Below the pieces are notes generated by a model. It was not told where the DNA came from. It ran no database searches and was given only the letters and a program-made list of their open reading frames with translations. Below, in pieces: positions 61,953 through 64,000 of a stretch of 64,000 bases of DNA. Made by a program: the position numbers and the translations under genes. The stretch comes from Paraphysoderma sedebokerense (lineage: Eukaryota; Blastocladiomycota; Physodermatomycetes; Physodermatales; Physodermataceae). The stretch spans positions 1-64,000 of the forward strand of contig JAHLJZ010000016.1 of the NCBI GenBank assembly GCA_025602915.1. Reading direction: 5' to 3'. The number at the start of each line of letters is the position of its first letter. Within the stretch, counting starts at the first letter, position 1.

Positions 61953-62756
61953 TTCAAGAAACACGACTGAACTGAAAGTATCATACCCCAAATTGAAGTT
62001 GCAGCTTGCTGCCAGTAATCAGCAACCTACATATATGTATATGTATTGCGACTGTTATTGCCCCAAAGGTCGTTTGCTTCCGAACATCTAAAGAATAGTA
62101 ATAAAATCAAGTTGCATTCAGAAGCATTCGCATTGTTCCTTCATCGTGGTTCCATTGTTACCGAGGCTATAGTATAGCACATAAAACTATTTTTTAGGGC
62201 ATTATATACGATGTCTCATTGAATTGTCGCTTTTACTTTTGGTTTCCACTCACAAATTCAGAGGCGGGAATACAACGAGAAGTTGGCGACATCTTGTGGT
62301 CGGACTAGGATGACTTCATCATATAGCAATCAGAATGATAAGTTGGATGATTCTATCTATTCAGCATCTTTTAATATTTTCGATTCGTGCATACGATGGA
62401 CGCCTAATGATCGAAGTCGCATGCAGTTGGATTGTGATCAGCTGAGCCGAGCGGAATGCCGATCACAAGTTCACGACACGATGATGAAAGGAGACTGCAA
62501 GTATTAAGATTCGTGAAACTAATACATCATGATATCTACATTAATATCAATAGTAACAATCCATCAAAGTGACCAAGAAGCTCTGCCTATTGGACGGCTG
62601 ACTACCAATGGATAATTGCTTGAAAAATTATAACATTATTCTCTTGACGTTGAACAAGATGTGCAATTGGATGCAACGGCGGAAGAGAAAATTCTTAATA
62701 CTATTGCGTTATGAATGACTTGTTCAGGTGAATCAAAGTGATTACTAAAAGATAGA
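61953..62756. other. Intergenic, no supported gene
   Basis: About 800 bp. A 74-codon plus-strand frame at 62283-62507 has no motif. At 62166-62180 gctatagtatagcac matches 15 bases of the leader scrap repeated at 28618 and 33101. Confidence 0.4.
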
Positions 62757-62764
62757 TATAAAAG
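62757..62764 (+). promoter_or_regulatory. TATA box of the small secreted precursor gene
   Basis: TATAAAAG lies 110 bp upstream of the ATG at 62867, followed by a CA-rich leader. Confidence 0.65.
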
Positions 62765-62866
62765 GGAGGTCTCTCACTCTTTATGTTGCAGGTTCAGAGA
62801 AGAACAACACAGTAACAGCTGTTCTTATAAACGAAATCCTCAAAAGTATACCCTCACCCAATCAAA

Positions 62867-63229
62867 ATGAAAATCAACGTTAAATTCCTTTTCTTCGCTC
62901 TCTTCCTCGCTCAATTGGCAATGATACATGGTGCTCCTGCCACTTCCGATGTGGAGGTATCAGATGTCACCTATGCCGAAGAAGTCGCTGCTGAAGTCAA
63001 CGAAGCCTATGATGCTGAAGATGTTGCTCAAAATGATCTTCGTCTAGGGAAAAGACAGGCAAGGGGCGGTTTTGGAACAGCTGGTAGGAGTGGTTCGCAA
63101 GCGACAGGCCCGCAAGCTGGACCGGAATTTCTTGGAAGGAATGCTATCTTTGGCAACACATTCATTCGGGAGAATTTTCAACGAGCCGGACGTAATGGGG
63201 GCGGCGGGGACGGGTTGGCGACTTCCTAA
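62867..63229 (+). CDS. Small secreted precursor with a Lys-Arg processing site
   Basis: One exon, 120 residues. A signal peptide (KFLFFALFLAQLAMIHGAPA, cleavage near HGA) is followed by an acidic Glu/Ala/Val pro-region to residue ~62, then LRLGKRQARGG, a Kex2-type Lys-Arg site. The remainder (about 57 residues) is Gly/Arg/Asn/Gln-rich, has no cysteine and a net positive charge (AGRSGSQATG, EFLGRNAIFG, ENFQRAGRNGGGG). Acidic pro-part plus basic product is the usual plan of processed secreted peptides such as antimicrobial or signalling peptides. It lacks the tandem peptide copies of an alpha-type pheromone. No family recognised. Confidence 0.72.
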   Translation: MKINVKFLFFALFLAQLAMIHGAPATSDVEVSDVTYAEEVAAEVNEAYDAEDVAQNDLRLGKRQARGGFGTAGRSGSQATGPQAGPEFLGRNAIFGNTFIRENFQRAGRNGGGGDGLATS

Positions 63230-63627
63230 ATCCAGTGATACCACTTTCAAATCGTTGCTTTTACTCTCATTTTCGTATTTTCACCGTGTTATTTGATAGC
63301 AGATGTAGCGTTGTTGGTGATTATATCTCGTGTTATTAAATATATCTTACAGCAATAAGAGCAGTTCAGACAAAATGCCTATAAACTCTGTCCCAAAAAA
63401 AATCGCTCATAACAGAATTGTATTCCCCTATTTGAACTTCCTATCATCTGTTAAAAAAAAAGTCATTCTTCTAGGTTAATGTATTCAGTGATTCCATACG
63501 TTAAATCACGCTTGGTTTTACTGTGGAACTTCCAAGTTTTCATTTGGCAACCCAGATTGATTCCATTTCTATGACTTCCTTTTGAATCCGGATACGAAGA
63601 CTTAAATAAAACGAATCATGACTAACT
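63230..63627. other. Intergenic between convergent genes
   Basis: About 400 bp, AT-rich, with two poly-A runs near 63396 and 63452. No gene seen. Confidence 0.4.
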
Positions 63628-64000
63628 TTATTCACATACTGGTGCCATCTCGTACGTCTGACCTCCCCAATCCAGGGCCATTCGTTCCATGTCGATACGA
63701 TCCCAGAATCTTTTCATGACAAGTTCACTTTTAATGAGACTAATATGGGGTCGTGGGACGGGCGGAAATGGCAGACTGCTGAGTCTATTATCAGATTGTT
63801 GTTCGAGTTGAGAAATGTTAGTCACGATTAGATGCTGGCCGGACGATGCCATCATTGAGTTTGAGCGATTTGTCTGTGGTAATTCTGGGTTGGCCGCTGT
63901 GACATAACTTGACGTCAGTTCTGGAGGAATGATCAAAGATAATGGTGAATTATGGTAGAGCCGTCCGGTCACTGTCGAGATATGCAGCCGCGACGGAGAA
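63628..64000 (-). CDS. 3' terminal exon of an unrecognised protein (runs off the window)
   Basis: An open frame on the minus strand enters from the right edge and ends at 63628. It encodes about 120 residues: a Ser/Pro/Asn-rich part (SPLSLIIPPELTSSY, SSLPFPPVPRPHISL) and a more folded-looking end (ELVMKRFWDRIDMERMALDW). The frame is open to base 64000, so the apparent start is only the window edge. No motif recognised. Confidence 0.5.
   Translation of the reverse strand, partial: SPSRLHISTVTGRLYHNSPLSLIIPPELTSSYVTAANPELPQTNRSNSMMASSGQHLIVTNISQLEQQSDNRLSSLPFPPVPRPHISLIKSELVMKRFWDRIDMERMALDWGGQTYEMAPVCE

Overview
The window looks like a fungal nuclear chromosome segment. Protein genes are split by many short introns, mostly about 50-110 bp with GTATGT/GTAAGT-like donors. 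Several genes belong to families that are fungal or typically fungal: two WOPR (Gti1/Pac2) regulators, an Iks1-like kinase, a Cdc7/SepH-type septation kinase, an Rlm1-like MADS factor, and DPH6 fused to RidA-like domains. I cannot place the species. High intron density together with OCIA-like and SLC33A1-like proteins leaves an early-diverging fungus possible. I saw no tRNA, rRNA, CRISPR array, transposase or retroelement.

Layout. 1-800: telomere-like CCTAA units and three kinds of tandem repeat. 2.2-3.2 kb: multi-pass membrane protein (-). 4.25-6.16 kb: anchored haloalkane-dehalogenase-like alpha/beta hydrolase (-), divergent from an M1 aminopeptidase (+, 13 exons, 6.67-10.42 kb). 10.9-13.7 kb: acetyl-CoA transporter (+). 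14-14.6 kb: OCIA-like protein (+). 14.85-15.27 kb: small secreted cysteine-rich protein (-). 16.4-17.8 kb: MADS factor (-). 18.3-20.2 kb: proteinase-K-like subtilase (-) with a 4-nt exon that completes the catalytic serine codon. 21.0-25.8 kb: Cdc7/SepH-like kinase (-).

25.9-33.1 kb is a degenerate duplicated array. It holds an NYN/PIN-like gene, an NYN relic, a possible third NYN scrap, two 5'-truncated copies of an ARL3/ARFRP1-type GTPase gene (382 bp of them identical), and an unrelated one-TM polyproline protein. The array ends inside the 5' exon of a fused pseudouridine-5'-phosphate glycosidase/pseudouridine kinase gene (33.0-36.3 kb, +).

37.4-38.8 kb: GATA-like zinc-finger factor (-). 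40.4-43.5 kb: Sqs1-like R3H/G-patch protein (-). 43.7-46.8 kb: diphthine-ammonia ligase with RidA-like domains (-). 47.2-52.4 kb: two tandem WOPR paralogues (-), the second strongly diverged in its DNA-contact motifs. 53.8-55.5 kb: RAD51 (+). 56.6-59.8 kb: Iks1-like kinase (-), divergent from a PRPP synthetase (+, 60.1-62.0 kb). 62.9-63.2 kb: small secreted precursor with a Lys-Arg site (+). 63.6-64.0 kb: 3' end of a further gene (-).

The genes are mostly individual housekeeping or regulatory loci, not a single pathway. Exon boundaries were worked out by hand from GT/AG signals, reading-frame continuity and family motifs; where one does not fit, I say so.
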